Shown here: positions 34,664 through 44,474 of the stretch, piece by piece
Numbering within the stretch: position 1 is the first letter of the stretch
Layout: the number at the start of each line of letters is the position of its first letter
Assembly (NCBI GenBank): GCA_030512295.1
Contig: JAULSR010000001.1
Coordinates: 6,099,001 to 6,163,000 of the forward strand
Reading direction: 5' to 3'
Length of the DNA stretch: 64,000 nucleotides
Origin: Bombardia bombarda
Taxonomy: Eukaryota > Ascomycota > Sordariomycetes > Sordariales > Lasiosphaeriaceae
The notes under the pieces: generated by a model
Seen by the model: the letters and a program-made list of their open reading frames with translations, nothing else
The model's database searches: none
What the model was told of the DNA's origin: nothing
Position numbers and translations under genes: made by a program

Positions 34664-35121
34664 CTAGTCATAGACAAGTGGCCAGTCAAGTTCGTCATAT
34701 AGATTACGTGGTACTAGCGCGGAAGACGTATGCACACGTCTATCTTGACGGGGACCCCAGCGCTTTTGCTTGCGCTCCCACAGATGGCGGTAGATGCCCG
34801 TGTCGGCAAGCTCTTCTTCGGGGCCGACTCGGTCGACATTCGCCATGCTGGTCGTGATGGGGAGCGGCGACAAACCAGCGGCGAGACCTGACTTCTTCTT
34901 TTTCTCGTCACCGTCATCGTCAAGCCAGTACTAGGAGAGCGGACGCGAGTCATCGTTCTTGCTGGCTTCGTCGTCGTCGATGGGGAGCAGAAAGCGAAAA
35001 GGTCTTCCTCCTGGTCGTCGGGAAGCTTGCAGATGCGGTAGGTCACTTCGTCTTCGTCACCGTCAAAGTGCAGATACATGCCGTCATCATCGCTCTCGGA
35101 AAGTGTTTTAAGCTCTGATGA
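34664..35121 (-). pseudogene. broken acidic protein gene (frameshift + stop)
   Basis: Read on the minus strand, the first part runs in one frame (LSESDDDGMYLHFDGDEDE, then ICKLPDDQEEDLF). The sense then continues in another frame as FLLPIDDDEASKNDDSRPLS, hits a TAG, and goes on in the same frame as YWLDDDGDEKKKKSGLAAG to NLYDELDWPLVYD and a final stop. The shift lies at a run of four T near 35004-35010 (one base short) and the nonsense codon near 34930. A consistent acidic/Lys composition across the breaks suggests a once-continuous gene. Family not recognised. Sequencing error could explain the shift but less easily the stop as well. Confidence 0.5.
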
Positions 35122-35365
35122 CCTGTGTTTCCCGGGGACCTATGCACGCACATACACGGAGACTTACATTAAACAACTTGAACCTATTGTATCATCGTTT
35201 CACATTGATTCGACAGACTGGAGCTAATACCCTTGGGAGCTCTTGGGCCCGGCCCAAAAGATGAAACTAATGACTGGCGAGTTCTATTTTGTGTATCGAT
35301 TGTTTTGGTTCACAGCGATAAAATAGAACCCGCAATGAGACCTGATGGTGGTTTAACAAACTCAG

Positions 35366-35979
35366 AGAACATTTCCATTTTCCGTCCTTGTCCGAACCAG
35401 AGCTCAACCTATACCAAAATCAAGTCACACTCTACACCCGGCTCTTCCAAAAGCTATATGGAGAGGCTGGATTTTTCTGGGAAATCAACGCAATAATTAG
35501 GTGGTGTTCTGGCATGCTACAGCGACCCAGCGAGACCGGCAAATGAATGGAATCAGGCTGGCGTGCCATACCTATTCGAGGACAATGATTCAGACAGCGA
35601 CTCACCAGGCAAGCCAGTCTTGATGGACAACACCTATCGCTGCGCTACCGGCGGCCAATGTGAGTTTGATGCTATCACCTCTGTGCCAAGTACCAGTTTC
35701 CCATATCGCCAACATACCTTACTGATGATTCATTCAGCGCCTAATTGGTCGATTCCTCTCCAAGAGAATCCCGACCCAACGACGTGGCGTACGCCGGCTC
35801 AGCTAAAGAGAGAAAAAAGTATCCTAGTCGCAACATTGCGGCAGCAGCGCCTTGCAGGATTCCATGCCCCAACTCCTTGCCTTAGAAACTTGAAACGCAA
35901 GATTGAAGATGTCGACATGGAAGAAAGAGACGGAGATGATGATATGGCGGAGGCGAAGAAGCAGAAGATGAACAAGTAA
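35366..35979 (+). pseudogene. fragmentary gene with apparent frameshift, unknown protein
   Basis: From a plausible acceptor at 35364-35365 one frame reads REHFHFPSLSEPELNLYQNQ...LFQKLYGEAGFFWEINAI and stops at 35543-35545. The neighbouring frame then reads NEWNQAGVPYLFEDNDSDSD. A well-formed 78-bp intron follows (35660-35737, GTGAGT..CATTCAG), then SPNWSIPLQENPDPTTW and a basic/acidic tail (LKRKIEDVDMEERDGDDDMA) to the stop at 35979. One extra A in an AAA run near 35541-35543 accounts for the shift. No ATG is visible in the first segment; a short 5' exon near 35261 (MKLMTGEFYF) is possible. The protein family is not recognised. Confidence 0.45.
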
Positions 35980-37271
35980 GTAACAGAATGTCTATGGAGA
36001 GAAGCATGATTAGGTAGTGAAGTGTGCATGGGAGGGAGTATGGAAGTTTGGGTAATGTGTAATGTGAGGTAATGGAGAAGGAGGATATTGTGGGGATTCA
36101 TCCAAGTTCTGCTGGACATCATGTGGGCATAATCTGGAGTTACACTGTCGTTACTGAACCTTACGTTTAGTGAAAATTTTAATGCCATTGAAACACATCA
36201 GTGGGCTCAAAAGTCTTGTCAGCCCCCTTACATGTTGCAGGGCGGCGTTAAATATCGGAATGGCATACTAGAAGTTGAAGCTACCAGGTATTAGACTGCC
36301 TAAGTGTTTGCAGCTGAAGGTTGGCAGCCCAATATTGCTGTTATCTTTGGGTGTATACTGATTTAGAAACACGATCCGGTCGCTACTTACCTAAGTACCT
36401 TCCACATTGCCGACCGAGTTGATAGCCGATGTGACACTGTCGATAAAAGGAGTAGCAAGACACTAAGATACTTTACCGAAAATCTTACTCAGTCCTCATA
36501 CGGCGCGGGCAGATATCAGATAAAACATGGACAGGATGCCTCGATGCATTAAGGCTCAATCAAAACCCAATCATATAAGAGCTGATTGAGAAGGGAGGTG
36601 CTGCTAGACTCAGTTGCAGTCATCCTGGATGTTGTACCACCCACATGCATCTTGACAGCTGCGCATTGACTTCAGGTTATTGTTTTAAGTGATGTATGTC
36701 AGGTCCTACGTCACACAAGGTTGGATCAAGCTATTTGAACGAAAAGAAATTCTAATCTGATACAGCAAAAATGTTACTGGGGGGCTATTGCTGCCAATAA
36801 TATCGTGCAGCTGAACTGACATTTCTTGGCAAATTGCGCAGGCGGGACGGGATACTATTACAGGTACCCCAACTTTTGATATCAAGAAGAAAGCACACTT
36901 CAACCTGGATGCAGACACTTTGAAACCTCGATGTGGCACGGTCGGCGATTCCGACGCGGGAATTGTTCGTTGAACATTCCCCTTCCGGTAGCATGAACCA
37001 CCATGGCCTCCGGGCCATGATGTTGCAGAAGGTGCGTGTACTCTGCTGACATTGGCGCTCAACGCGACTCTATCTCCGTGGGATAGGACTGGGCCGCAAT
37101 GGCACTATAATCGAGCATCGAGGCTACGAGGCCTCACTTTTTGCTATTCAGAAAGAAGAATGGATAGATATATAAAGCACCGCCTTGAGAACTTTTGCTC
37201 CCCATAATTCGACATTAAGCAAGATCAAAGACGAGATCGGGTTCACTCTCACGCTTGAATATCGAATCACA
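35980..37271. other. intergenic, TATA-like site near 37168
   Basis: No gene recognised. ATATATAAAG at about 37168-37177 lies about 100 bp before the ATG of the broken membrane-protein gene that follows and would suit its promoter. Confidence 0.45.
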
Positions 37272-38030
37272 ATGCCAACGACGGGTCAAACCATGGGCTC
37301 AGAGCACACCACTTTCCCGCCAGAAAGCCAGTTGTCTGGAGCCCCATCAGAGTCAACCGAGTCTGATCGAATAACTGGCCAAGACAATGTCATCGACTTA
37401 AAATCTTGCCGCCATCACGGCTGCTCCTGTATCTGAAGAGCAAGACAACTCTCCAAGGCCACCTGACTTCATGAGCCCAGGACCAGTCGACTCAGTGATG
37501 TCATCCGCCTCTTCTGCCTCATTCCCCAAGCTCAAGAGTAGTTTCTTTTTCCCTTTTCCTTATTATGGGAGCTTCCAGAATCTGTGATGTTGACAAACCC
37601 CTCGTATATGCAGGCCAGTGGCAGTCCAATTGAAGCATTCAGTCTCGAGTTCATCACCAGAGCAACTTCCCAGCTTCTCCTTGCAGCTATTTGCTAGTAG
37701 GTCAACATAGCTGATCTTGTCTCTGATATGATGTTCACTGATAGGTCTGAAAGGCTCCTCCCCCTTGCGGCCATCGCATCCCCCTCGACTCTGATCTTAA
37801 TCCATGTTTATCACTGTCAACAGCGACTTGTATACGAGGACACCAGAATCTCCAACACATCAGCGAAATACGTGCAAGTAGCGAGGATGGGCATCATACT
37901 TTTGGTTGCCTTGTTCTTCCTCATCGCTGCTGCATGGACATTATGCATTACCTCTGCCGTCGTTCCTGGCCTCTACCTTGCCGTCATCCTCTGTGTACTC
38001 ACATTCATCGCAATGATATGGGCTGTCTAG
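37272..38030 (+). pseudogene. decayed small membrane-protein gene
   Basis: From the ATG at 37272 one frame reads MPTTGQTMGSEHTTFPPESQ and continues to DNVIDLK. The sense then appears to continue in another frame (NLAAITAAPVSEEQDNSPRP...SASFPKLK), and further on as SGSPIEAFSLEFITRATSQL, then a stop at 37696-37698, then SERLLPLAAIASPSTLILIH to the end at 38030. The last segment contains three hydrophobic helices (LLPLAAIASPSTLILIHVYH, MGIILLVALFFLIAAAWTLC, VVPGLYLAVILCVLTFIAMI). Splice sites are present (GTAGGT at 37698, ATGCAG near 37616) but cannot be combined into one frame without extra shifts. At least one shift lies in an AAAA run near 37400. Function unknown. Confidence 0.45.
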
Positions 38031-38432
38031 CTCACCATCGGGTTGGAAGCAAAAAGAGCCGGGGTTTTCGCAACACCCTGCATACCTACGCGGCTGTTTT
38101 GCTTGTGGTTGTAGAGCAAGCCACACGGACTCAAGTGTGAATTCGTCTGCGCTATTTCAGACTGGGTCGGGGGAGTCCATGGTTTCGTTCTGATGCATTC
38201 GATGGGATCTCATAGGTCTATTATTTTGACTTTCTACTATAAACGCACGAGTTAAAACTAAAGAAATGTATTGCAATTCATCACTCACATGACCGTAGCA
38301 AATTTAACACGTTAAGCTCCCGTCCTTCCCTGGCACTTGAGAGTCAATAACAGAGTTTATACATCATGCCTCGTCAACTCTCAAAACAACACCATGTGTA
38401 AACACCCATGTCACGGTCACCAATACTTCCAC
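38031..38432. other. intergenic
   Basis: AT-rich 3' flanks of two converging loci; nothing recognised. Confidence 0.5.
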
Positions 38433-38696
38433 CTATGATTTCGGAGCACTACCCAGATTGTCCTTGCCCGGGCGGCCGATCCCGCTCATGTCAGTAGCCT
38501 CGGAGCTCTTTGTAGCAGGCTCGCGCAAGCCAGAGGTACTGCCGTCGCCGGTCGACACACCAGAGCTGATGCTTCCGCTTCCCACGCCGGTGTTTCGGGT
38601 GTCGGCTGACTGCCAGTCTGAGGCAACTGGAGGCTGCTCAGGAAGAGGGAGGTTCGACTGCGCCTCGGCAATCTTGTCGGCCTTGGATTGCGACAT
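38433..38696 (-). CDS. small hydrophilic conserved fungal protein
   Basis: Eighty-seven residues, single exon, ATG at 38696. It is composed of Ser, Gly, Pro, Asp and Lys without hydrophobic segments, so it is probably disordered and soluble. The block NLPLPEQPPVASDWQSADTR and a later GLREPATKSSEAT resemble short uncharacterised ascomycete proteins I recall, which is the main reason for calling it real. An upstream frame was not traced, but the leader before the ATG looks non-coding. Function unknown. Confidence 0.65.
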   Translation of the reverse strand: MSQSKADKIAEAQSNLPLPEQPPVASDWQSADTRNTGVGSGSISSGVSTGDGSTSGLREPATKSSEATDMSGIGRPGKDNLGSAPKS

Positions 38697-40245
38697 ATCT
38701 GTGAGTCTCTGTTAGAGTCGGTGACAGGGCTAATGTTTTTTCTCGATTAATCAACCTACTAGATAGTATCTATAGATTGGGTGATGGTTGATGTTTCGCT
38801 TTTTGTTGAGTCACAGCGCCAATTTTGGGTTTGGTTTTGCGGGAGACTTGGTGAAAAAGGCAAGAGAAATGGATGGAGCTCAGTAGACTCGAGGGGCGAG
38901 ATTGAATATAGAAGGAAAGCGCGGCCGTAGAATGTTCTTTAATGATTCCATTGAGATCAACCACTGACGTCATTGACGTCACACCCATAAGTGGCCCGGT
39001 GAGGATCATACTCTGCGTTACATTTTAGCAACGGCTGTGGGGGCGGCTGTGGTTGGCCGGTAGGATTAAAGTGATATCAACATGGCTGCACGGCTATCAG
39101 GGCGTAAGTGAGCCCCCCGCCACTACTTGTCCACGTGAAATGTTGTCTGAACCTTACCTCAAACGGTCGGGTCTCTCCAAAGGCTGATTTGAGTATAATT
39201 CTTCCTTGTCAAATGCAAGTACCTTTAAGCTGGGAGAGTCATCTATCCGCAGAGCAATATAGGTTCCCTTAAGGTATCTATCATGTCAAATGTTAGCGGC
39301 CACGCGGTTTCTTTTTTCATTAAAAGACACCTTATGCATGTTTCTCAGTATATGTACCAAGTAAGGGACGTAATGTTGCAATCTTGGAGATATGGATTGG
39401 ATATATCGACGTACAGTGCCAATCAATAAGTCTGGCCCCATCCACAAGCTGTAATCTTCAAGATGTTCCACAGGACATGCGGAACTGCATACCGCTCTCT
39501 CTCGAACGTGACAGCCATATTATTGTACATTTTCAGCTTCCTATAACGAAATTAGTTACAGTATTTTCAATGCTATCAAATGTGAGCTGTAATAGAAAGG
39601 TTGTCTCATAACTCTAATCTACATAAATGCATTAATCCTAAGCCCGTGATTCACCACTTCAGTGGGTTTTGCTTGCGTGTTTTAGGCTCGTGTCAGTGCG
39701 TACACACAGATTATACAAGAGCCGAAGTATCAATCTGCGTGCTCACCATATTATAGTTTCCTGTGAGATTAACTTTGGAGATATGTGTCATCTGACTCTA
39801 TGGCTCTACCATCGGGCCCGCAGAGCTTTCCACCAGGCTCTATATCATGAATGGAAGAAGGAAGAAGACAAGCTGACTCCGATCAAACTTAATTGCACCT
39901 TCCAAAATCGCCTATTTAAGGGTTCCCCGTCTCTCCTTCCTTCTGGAAAATCCCAAGGCACTTTCAGACCTTTACAAATCAAAATTTGGCTGTCAAAAGA
40001 CTGTCCTACCACCAATATCTTTGACTATCGTCGCATATTTGTCCACCTTGACTCTGCTAAGGCCACATTCTCAGGCCAGAGATCATCGTCACACCAGACA
40101 TCAGACATTCCATTCTGAAAAGACCCAAATTCAAGATCCAGAGCAATAAGAAGGCTGCCTCTTGCATACAAATCTTCTACTTCTTTACTTCATCAGGCTC
40201 TTCACCATCACCATATCAGGTTCTTCACCTCAGATTCACATCAAA
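38697..40245. other. 1.5-kb intergenic
   Basis: No gene recognised apart from the transposon-end-like sequence described separately. The last about 100 bp (40150-40245) are rich in TTCATCA/CACC strings, with the start codon in AAAATGGCC context. Confidence 0.5.
39412..39450. repeat. solitary Tc1/mariner-like inverted-repeat end
   Basis: TACAGTGCCAATCAATAAGT followed by CTGGCCCCATCCAC matches the left end of the candidate MITE at 749 (about 25 of 30 bases). I could not find a partner end within 1 kb on either side, so it is either a relic or one end of an element whose other end has diverged. Confidence 0.4.
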
Positions 40246-41088
40246 ATGGCCACCCAAAATCAAACAATCAGAAGCATCCTCGACAGTCCCGAGTATACGG
40301 AGCACGTCTGGCACCAACCGCAAGAGAGCTTCTACCGCGGCCTCGAAGTGGACATCCATGGGCACGAATACGTTCGCACCCCCATTGGCATCACCCTTAT
40401 TCAGGACAACGGACTCAACAAGTCCCACCGCAAGCCCCTCGGTGATTTATCCAACATCACCAACGATGGCGAAGAAGACGACGACGAAAACAACATGGAC
40501 AACCAACAAGACGAGAACGACCGCGTCTACCCGCCAGTCCCCGTCCGCCGGCCGAGGTGGCACAACCGGCCAACCGTCATTGGCAACCAGAGGATGGCTC
40601 CAGAAAGCTACAGCCGGGGCCGCAACTACCACCCGCTCCTCAGACCACGGCTCATCAACGATGCCGACGAAAACTTCCAGACGCCAGACTTCTGGCACAT
40701 GGACAGGGACGACCCCACCAACCGCTGGACCATGGTCCAAATCGACACCGACGACGGCGACGCAGCAGGGCACGTCTTGGCTCAGAGAAACACCCTCGTC
40801 AGCCTGCTGAGCAAGGTCGACGCCAAGCTCGACGAGTGCGGAGAAGACGTTGACCGCGAGAGCCTCAGGTTCGATATCCGCCTCGCCATCAGGACCTGCA
40901 ACGAGATCATGCATGGGTCTGTCGACAGAACTACGTGGGCGTTTAATGATTCCCTTGTGGGCAAGGTTTTTCAGTACTTGAAAACATTGTTTCTCGGCCA
41001 GGATGCCGAGGATCATGATTTGTCTGATTTGACGGCGGAGATGATGAACGAGGACCGGGAGGAGCAGGTAGCGGCGGCGGAGATGTAG
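40246..41088 (+). CDS. uncharacterised intracellular protein
   Basis: Single exon, 280 residues, starting at an ATG in AAAATGGCC context; the frame is open for 84 bp upstream without an ATG. The N-terminal region reads TIRSILDSPEYTEHVWHQPQ and then RTPIGITLIQDNG, followed by an acidic Asn/Asp linker, a Pro/Arg segment (YPPVPVRRPRWHNRP), and a helical C-terminal half (LVSLLSKVDAKLDECGEDVD, RLAIRTCNEIMHGSVDRTTW). There is no signal peptide, membrane helix or known catalytic motif. Codon use is GC-rich at third positions like the conserved genes, which argues for a real gene. Family unknown. Confidence 0.72.
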   Translation: MATQNQTIRSILDSPEYTEHVWHQPQESFYRGLEVDIHGHEYVRTPIGITLIQDNGLNKSHRKPLGDLSNITNDGEEDDDENNMDNQQDENDRVYPPVPVRRPRWHNRPTVIGNQRMAPESYSRGRNYHPLLRPRLINDADENFQTPDFWHMDRDDPTNRWTMVQIDTDDGDAAGHVLAQRNTLVSLLSKVDAKLDECGEDVDRESLRFDIRLAIRTCNEIMHGSVDRTTWAFNDSLVGKVFQYLKTLFLGQDAEDHDLSDLTAEMMNEDREEQVAAAEM

Positions 41089-41256
41089 AATAATATTTCG
41101 AGGAGGAGGATGGCGGAGGGAAGAGAGGCGGAGACGGGGGCGAAGGCTGAGGGGAGAAGCGAGCAAAGTGTGTTGGACTTGGCTGAGGCCGACAACATGA
41201 AGTCGGGGAGAACGTGGAGACTATTATAAAGCTGTGGTTATTACCTACCCACCTAT

Positions 41257-41476
41257 GGTTCGAGAGTCAAATGGATGGAATGAGGGTGTCACAGGAAGGG
41301 ACTCCCCTGTGGGCATTTGGTATTAGGATGGCCCCAAACTGCACAAAACTCTTTACAAGTTTACATGTATATAGATAGTTTGGTTCGAAAGTCAACTGGA
41401 CGGAGCGAGGGTGTCGCAGGAAGGGACTCCCCTGCGGGCATCAGGTTTTAGGATGGCCCGAAATTACACAAAAGCT
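41257..41476. repeat. direct repeat, two about 95-bp copies
   Basis: Copies at 41257-41352 and 41382-41476 share GTGTC[A/G]CAGGAAGGGACTCC and AGGATGGCCC, with about 80 percent identity by eye, separated by about 30 bp. At four of five CpG sites present in the second copy the first has TpG or CpA (GACGG/GATGG, AGCG/AATG, GTCGC/GTCAC, TGCGG/TGTGG), pointing to CpG deamination in copy one. They lie 170 bp after the stop of the preceding gene. The remainder of 41089-41876 is AT-rich and shows no gene. Confidence 0.8.
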
Positions 41477-41876
41477 TTCAATTCACATGAATATTTTCTT
41501 TCAGAAGGTCTCCACGTACCACATAAAAGGATGTACCGTGGTGACATTTAAAATGATCGCTAAATATACCATCCATCTCATATCAATATTGTAAATTGCT
41601 GCCATTGGCCTCCAACTTCCAAATGGGATACTCATCGATGGGATAGTTTTATGTTATTACTATAGATGTAGGTGATTGGCCCCCTTTGACTTTCTTTTTT
41701 TCTTTTAGTTATAATTGCAATGTCTTTAAGCGATATAAAACTAAAACGTCGGACTTTCTCTAAAGCGAATAAACAGAGTATCCTTTTCTCTGTTAGGCAC
41801 GATTGTTAAAAACGAAATTAAAAAAAATCAAATGTGAATTTTAAAAAGGTTGAAAAGGCAAAAAGGATGTGTGATC

Positions 41877-41964
41877 TCTCCCGCCGGGAATTGAACCCGG
41901 GTCCCGAGCGATGCCGAACTTGACAGATGACAAGCTCATATACTGACCACTATACTACGGAAGA
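41877..41964 (-). tRNA. tRNA-Asp (GTC) with intron
   Basis: On the minus strand acceptor arms TCTTCCG and CGGGAGA pair (one G-U). An A-box (TAGTATAGTGG), anticodon stem TGAGC/GCTCG, and T arm CCGGG-TTCAATT-CCCGG follow. The enlarged anticodon loop is TT-GTC-A plus about 17 extra bases, so a short intron follows base 37. A TTTTT downstream on the same strand gives Pol III termination. Confidence 0.9.
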
Positions 41965-42298
41965 TTTGCAGGTGTGGGCACCTGTCGTAGCTGATTGTTG
42001 GGAAATTGTCTCGCCAAGCAGCTCTATATACACTAGGCCTAGTGGCTCAGCAACATACTTCTGAACCCGAATGCTTCATTCTATCTGCAATAGAGAATTG
42101 GCATGTTATATTGAAACAATTTCTTTTAACGAATAACACCATTCTTGGACAAGATAATGACTTATCAGGTGATTTGCACAGTTTTTGTAGCCTGCGCCAG
42201 CCGACTAAATACAAATGTCATACTGCAGTGATATATCACTTGCCGCCCCTCCCTCCCCCCTATTCCACCGAAACTTGAGGTTACACCGTCCCAACTAC
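41965..42298. other. intergenic
   Basis: 5' flank of tRNA-Asp and 3' flank of the aldo-keto reductase; nothing recognised. Confidence 0.55.
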
Positions 42299-43432
42299 CT
42301 ACTTGTGTGCATCAGGAAAATCCATCGCGGCCGTCATCTCCAACCTAAAGCTCTTGCCCGTCACATTCGGATCGCTCCCCAAGAAATTGCTTGGGAACCC
42401 CACATCAAACGGCTTGACCCCCTCCAGATACTTGATCTGCTCCTCAGTCAACTTGATGCTCAGCCCCAGAATATTATCATTCAGGTGCTCGATCTTGCGA
42501 CCCCCGACAATGGGATACACGTTCGCAGCCTTGCTCATGACATAGGCCAGCGCTACAGCAGTGACCGACTCGACGCCATGCTCCTGCGCGACCTTGTACA
42601 GCCGCTCGCTCATCTCGGCCTCCTCGTCGGTCTGTTCGCTGGGCCCGCCAAAGCTACGCAGGCCTTCACTCTTGGCCTTGCGCTCCTCGATGGCCTTCTT
42701 GGTCTGGAACTTACCTGAGCCGAGGACGCCCCAGGGCGCGAGAGCCATGCCGAAGGTGCGCGCCATGGGGATGATCTCGCGCTCGAAGTCGCGGGTTAAC
42801 AGGCTCCACTTGCCCTGATAGACGCAGAAGGGGGTCTTGCCGTGATCGATAGCGTATGTGTTGGCGGCGGCGACGACCCAGGCGGGGCAGTCGGACACGC
42901 CGAGGTAGAGGACCTTGCCCTGCTCGACGAGGATGTGGAGCGAGTCCATGAGCTCCTTAATAGACGTGGTGTAGTCCCACCAGTGCATATAGAGGATGTC
43001 GATGTAGTCCGTCTGGAGCTTCTTGAGCGAGTCGCGTACGCTCATGTGCAAGCTCTTTCGCTGGTTCCCGGCGAAGTTGGGGGCCTTGCCCTTGCCGAGG
43101 GCGTAGGTGCGGTAGCCAGAGGTGTACTTGGTGGCCAGGACGATCTGGTCGCGGTTGTCACGCTCGGCCATCCACTCGCCGATCCATTTCTCGGACTCTT
43201 CGTTCTGGTAGACGTTGGCGGTGTCGATGAAGTTCCCCCCGGCTTCGTAGAAGGCGTCCAGCAGCTTGAAGGAGTCTTCCTTGTTCATGGCGCCCATGAC
43301 ACCTGCCCAGGCCTCGCCGATGGACATGCCGCCGAGGCAGAGCGGGGAGACTCGCACGCCCGCGGTTGAGCAGAGCACCCGATACCGCCCGAGGGCGGTA
43401 GGAGGTGGAGGAGCTGGCTCGAAGTAAGACAT
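42299..43432 (-). CDS. aldo-keto reductase (aryl-alcohol dehydrogenase / NorA-like)
   Basis: NADPH-dependent oxidoreductase of the AKR superfamily, in the clade of yeast AAD genes and the aflatoxin-pathway NorA protein. Single exon, 377 residues. Catalytic tetrad residues are visible: Asp70 and Tyr75 in FIDTANVYQNEES, Lys102 in VLATKYTSGY, His150 in DILYMHWWDY. Further blocks include VLYLGVSDCPAWVVAAAN, CVYQGKWSLLTRDFEREIIP and the cofactor-site ALAPWGVLGSGKFQ, and a late AYVMSKAANVYPIVGGRKIEHL. Cytosolic. Norsolorinic-acid reduction is not implied because no polyketide cluster is nearby; an aryl-aldehyde substrate is the conservative guess. Confidence 0.93.
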   Translation of the reverse strand: MSYFEPAPPPPTALGRYRVLCSTAGVRVSPLCLGGMSIGEAWAGVMGAMNKEDSFKLLDAFYEAGGNFIDTANVYQNEESEKWIGEWMAERDNRDQIVLATKYTSGYRTYALGKGKAPNFAGNQRKSLHMSVRDSLKKLQTDYIDILYMHWWDYTTSIKELMDSLHILVEQGKVLYLGVSDCPAWVVAAANTYAIDHGKTPFCVYQGKWSLLTRDFEREIIPMARTFGMALAPWGVLGSGKFQTKKAIEERKAKSEGLRSFGGPSEQTDEEAEMSERLYKVAQEHGVESVTAVALAYVMSKAANVYPIVGGRKIEHLNDNILGLSIKLTEEQIKYLEGVKPFDVGFPSNFLGSDPNVTGKSFRLEMTAAMDFPDAHK

Positions 43433-44474
43433 GGTTGTGGTTTGAACAAGTTACCAGTTGTCTGATGTTGAACTTGAATGTTGCTCTCAGTCTTGTACAG
43501 ATCCGGACAGACATGGCCATTTATATCCTGTTCCCTCAACTCACAAAGACGGACTTAAACGGAGATATCGTCGTCCATAGTACCGAAGCTTGTAATCGGA
43601 GTTGCCCAACCTGGATAGAGTGGACATAGCGATGAGGGATGCGACACCATTACCTCACTTGCGGATTATCGCGATCCTGATCATCCAATCACAATAGTAG
43701 CGATGTGCCTTCATCTTCAATTGCATCTGAGTGAGCGGGGAGATTCCGGAGTAGTCGTGGTTATCCCCGTGAACAGCCCGTTGCTGAAGCTGTTGTTCAC
43801 AGAGAGACTAGAAAAGATAAATATCGAGAGAGGTTCCCTTTATTAGTCAACACTCTTACCAACTGAAAAGAAATCCCGGATTTTGCTATGTCATATATAA
43901 AATCTGGGGGGAAGTAATTGTCGATAAATTTTTGTTGTGGGTAGGTTTGGCGACAACAGCTCGACAAAAGCAGACAAAAGGGTTGAGAAATCCGAAATGT
44001 GCAAATGGAACATCCAAAATTATATACGCCCGTTTCTCATTTATCGCATTGTAGCGTGCGAGATGTCATGGAGTGTTGGATGCGTAGCCCATGGATTCAA
44101 GACCTGCAAGAGTTCAAGTTGACTGGCAGCGGCGGTGTTTTGGGGGAGGTCGCTAGGGTTGTAAGTGGCCCGCAGGCTTGCCCCCTGCTAACAATCAGCC
44201 CAAACCGAGGCCTCGGCACCAATTTCAGGGGACGTCAATCGCTGCCGCAACTCGTCTCGGCAAGCGCAGGCAAGAAAATCTGACGATGTCATTCCGGCCG
44301 CCGCCGCCGCAACATTTTTATGCCAAGCGGAAGATTTGACTTATAGCATTCGCCACCATCACCACAGCAGCGCAATGTGGTGCCGAGATCTCGATACCAT
44401 CTGATTGTTTCTGCCATCTTGATGCCGCCATATCGCCATATCCAAATGAATTGTCACAGCTAGCGACGACAACC
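43433..44474. promoter_or_regulatory. divergent intergenic region (AKR / ABC1 genes)
   Basis: Both flanking genes read outward, so their promoters share this 1-kb interval. The first half is AT-rich. I see no gene, tRNA or clear TATA box at a convincing distance. Confidence 0.5.

Noticed and set aside
42299..43432. Aflatoxin-type pathway membership of the aldo-keto reductase
   Set aside because: NorA-like sequence alone is widespread in fungi; no pathway partner genes nearby.
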